Source: Tepidibacter aestuarii
GTDB taxonomy: Bacteria; Bacillota; Clostridia; Peptostreptococcales; Peptostreptococcaceae
NCBI RefSeq assembly: GCF_934924865.1
Contig: NZ_OW235315.1
Span: forward strand, 3,286,001-3,350,000
Direction of reading: 5' to 3'
Length of the DNA stretch: 64,000 nt
In this document: in pieces, positions 63,969-64,000 of the stretch
Layout of the letters: every line of letters starts with the position of its first letter
Numbering within the stretch: the stretch's first letter is position 1
Made by a program: the position numbers and the translations under genes
The notes under the pieces: generated by a model
What the model saw: the letters and a program-made list of their open reading frames with translations, nothing else
What the model was told of the DNA's origin: nothing
The model's database searches: none

Positions 63969-64000
63969 ATCGATACCTCCAGTAATATTAATTCTATAAA

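Overview
The window is low-GC DNA from an endospore-forming anaerobic clostridium. The sporulation genes (spoIIE, yabP, yabQ, spoVB, spoVT, spoVG, spmA, spmB, sspH, a gerAB-type permease) sit beside a Stickland-type selenocysteine reductase cluster with two in-frame UGA(Sec) codons. Gene order and protein similarity suggest the Peptostreptococcaceae or relatives. That family-level guess is inference.

Layout. Bases 1-1238 (+) carry three consecutive genes that look like a zinc-hook (Rad50/SbcC-like) ATPase split into separate polypeptides. A 133-bp spacer then holds seven DnaA-box-like 9-mers, all in one orientation. From 1400 to 25101 the minus strand reproduces the Bacillus subtilis origin-proximal order purR-spoVG-glmU-prs-pth-mfd-spoVT-spoVB-yabN(mazG)-yabO-yabP-yabQ-divIC-spoIIE. 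Local changes are an inserted chemoreceptor, prsA, a polysaccharide deacetylase, a duplicated flippase, HU and an exopolyphosphatase-like gene. murC (+) stands alone. Bases 27.4-33.1 kb hold lineage-specific genes: small membrane protein, anchored protein, CDF transporter, a kinase-like protein with a degenerate ATPase, and an unknown acidic-linker protein. Bases 33.3-39.7 kb give the second B. subtilis block, metG-tatD-yabE-rnmV-ksgA, with a methionine T-box ahead of metG. Bases 39.8-46.8 kb hold an HD-GYP phosphodiesterase, three tandem small basic proteins (one only 58 aa), a germination permease, spmAB, a HAD phosphatase, a PLC-like protein and a 56-aa gene.

Bases 46.9-58.7 kb are a metabolic island: pncB, trxB, a BCCT transporter, grdD, grdC, grdA(Sec), trxA, a GrdB-family selenoprotein, a GrdE-family proprotein and a divergent TetR regulator. 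Together they would import betaine-like substrates, cleave them reductively through GrdA selenocysteine, release acetyl phosphate through GrdCD, and recycle GrdA with TrxA/TrxB. Sequence character and the BCCT gene favour betaine or sarcosine over glycine as substrate. The right end (59-64 kb) has two cell-wall lipoproteins, an Lrp regulator, SspH and a two-domain multicopper oxidase.

Two intergenic repeat families run through the window. One is a ~70-141 bp palindromic repeat, found in one orientation relative to the downstream gene and usually just ahead of its ribosome binding site. The other is a set of ~50-200 bp inverted-repeat elements at gene 3' ends; their two arms match each other within a copy but differ between copies. 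No rRNA, tRNA, CRISPR array, IS transposase or prophage was seen.
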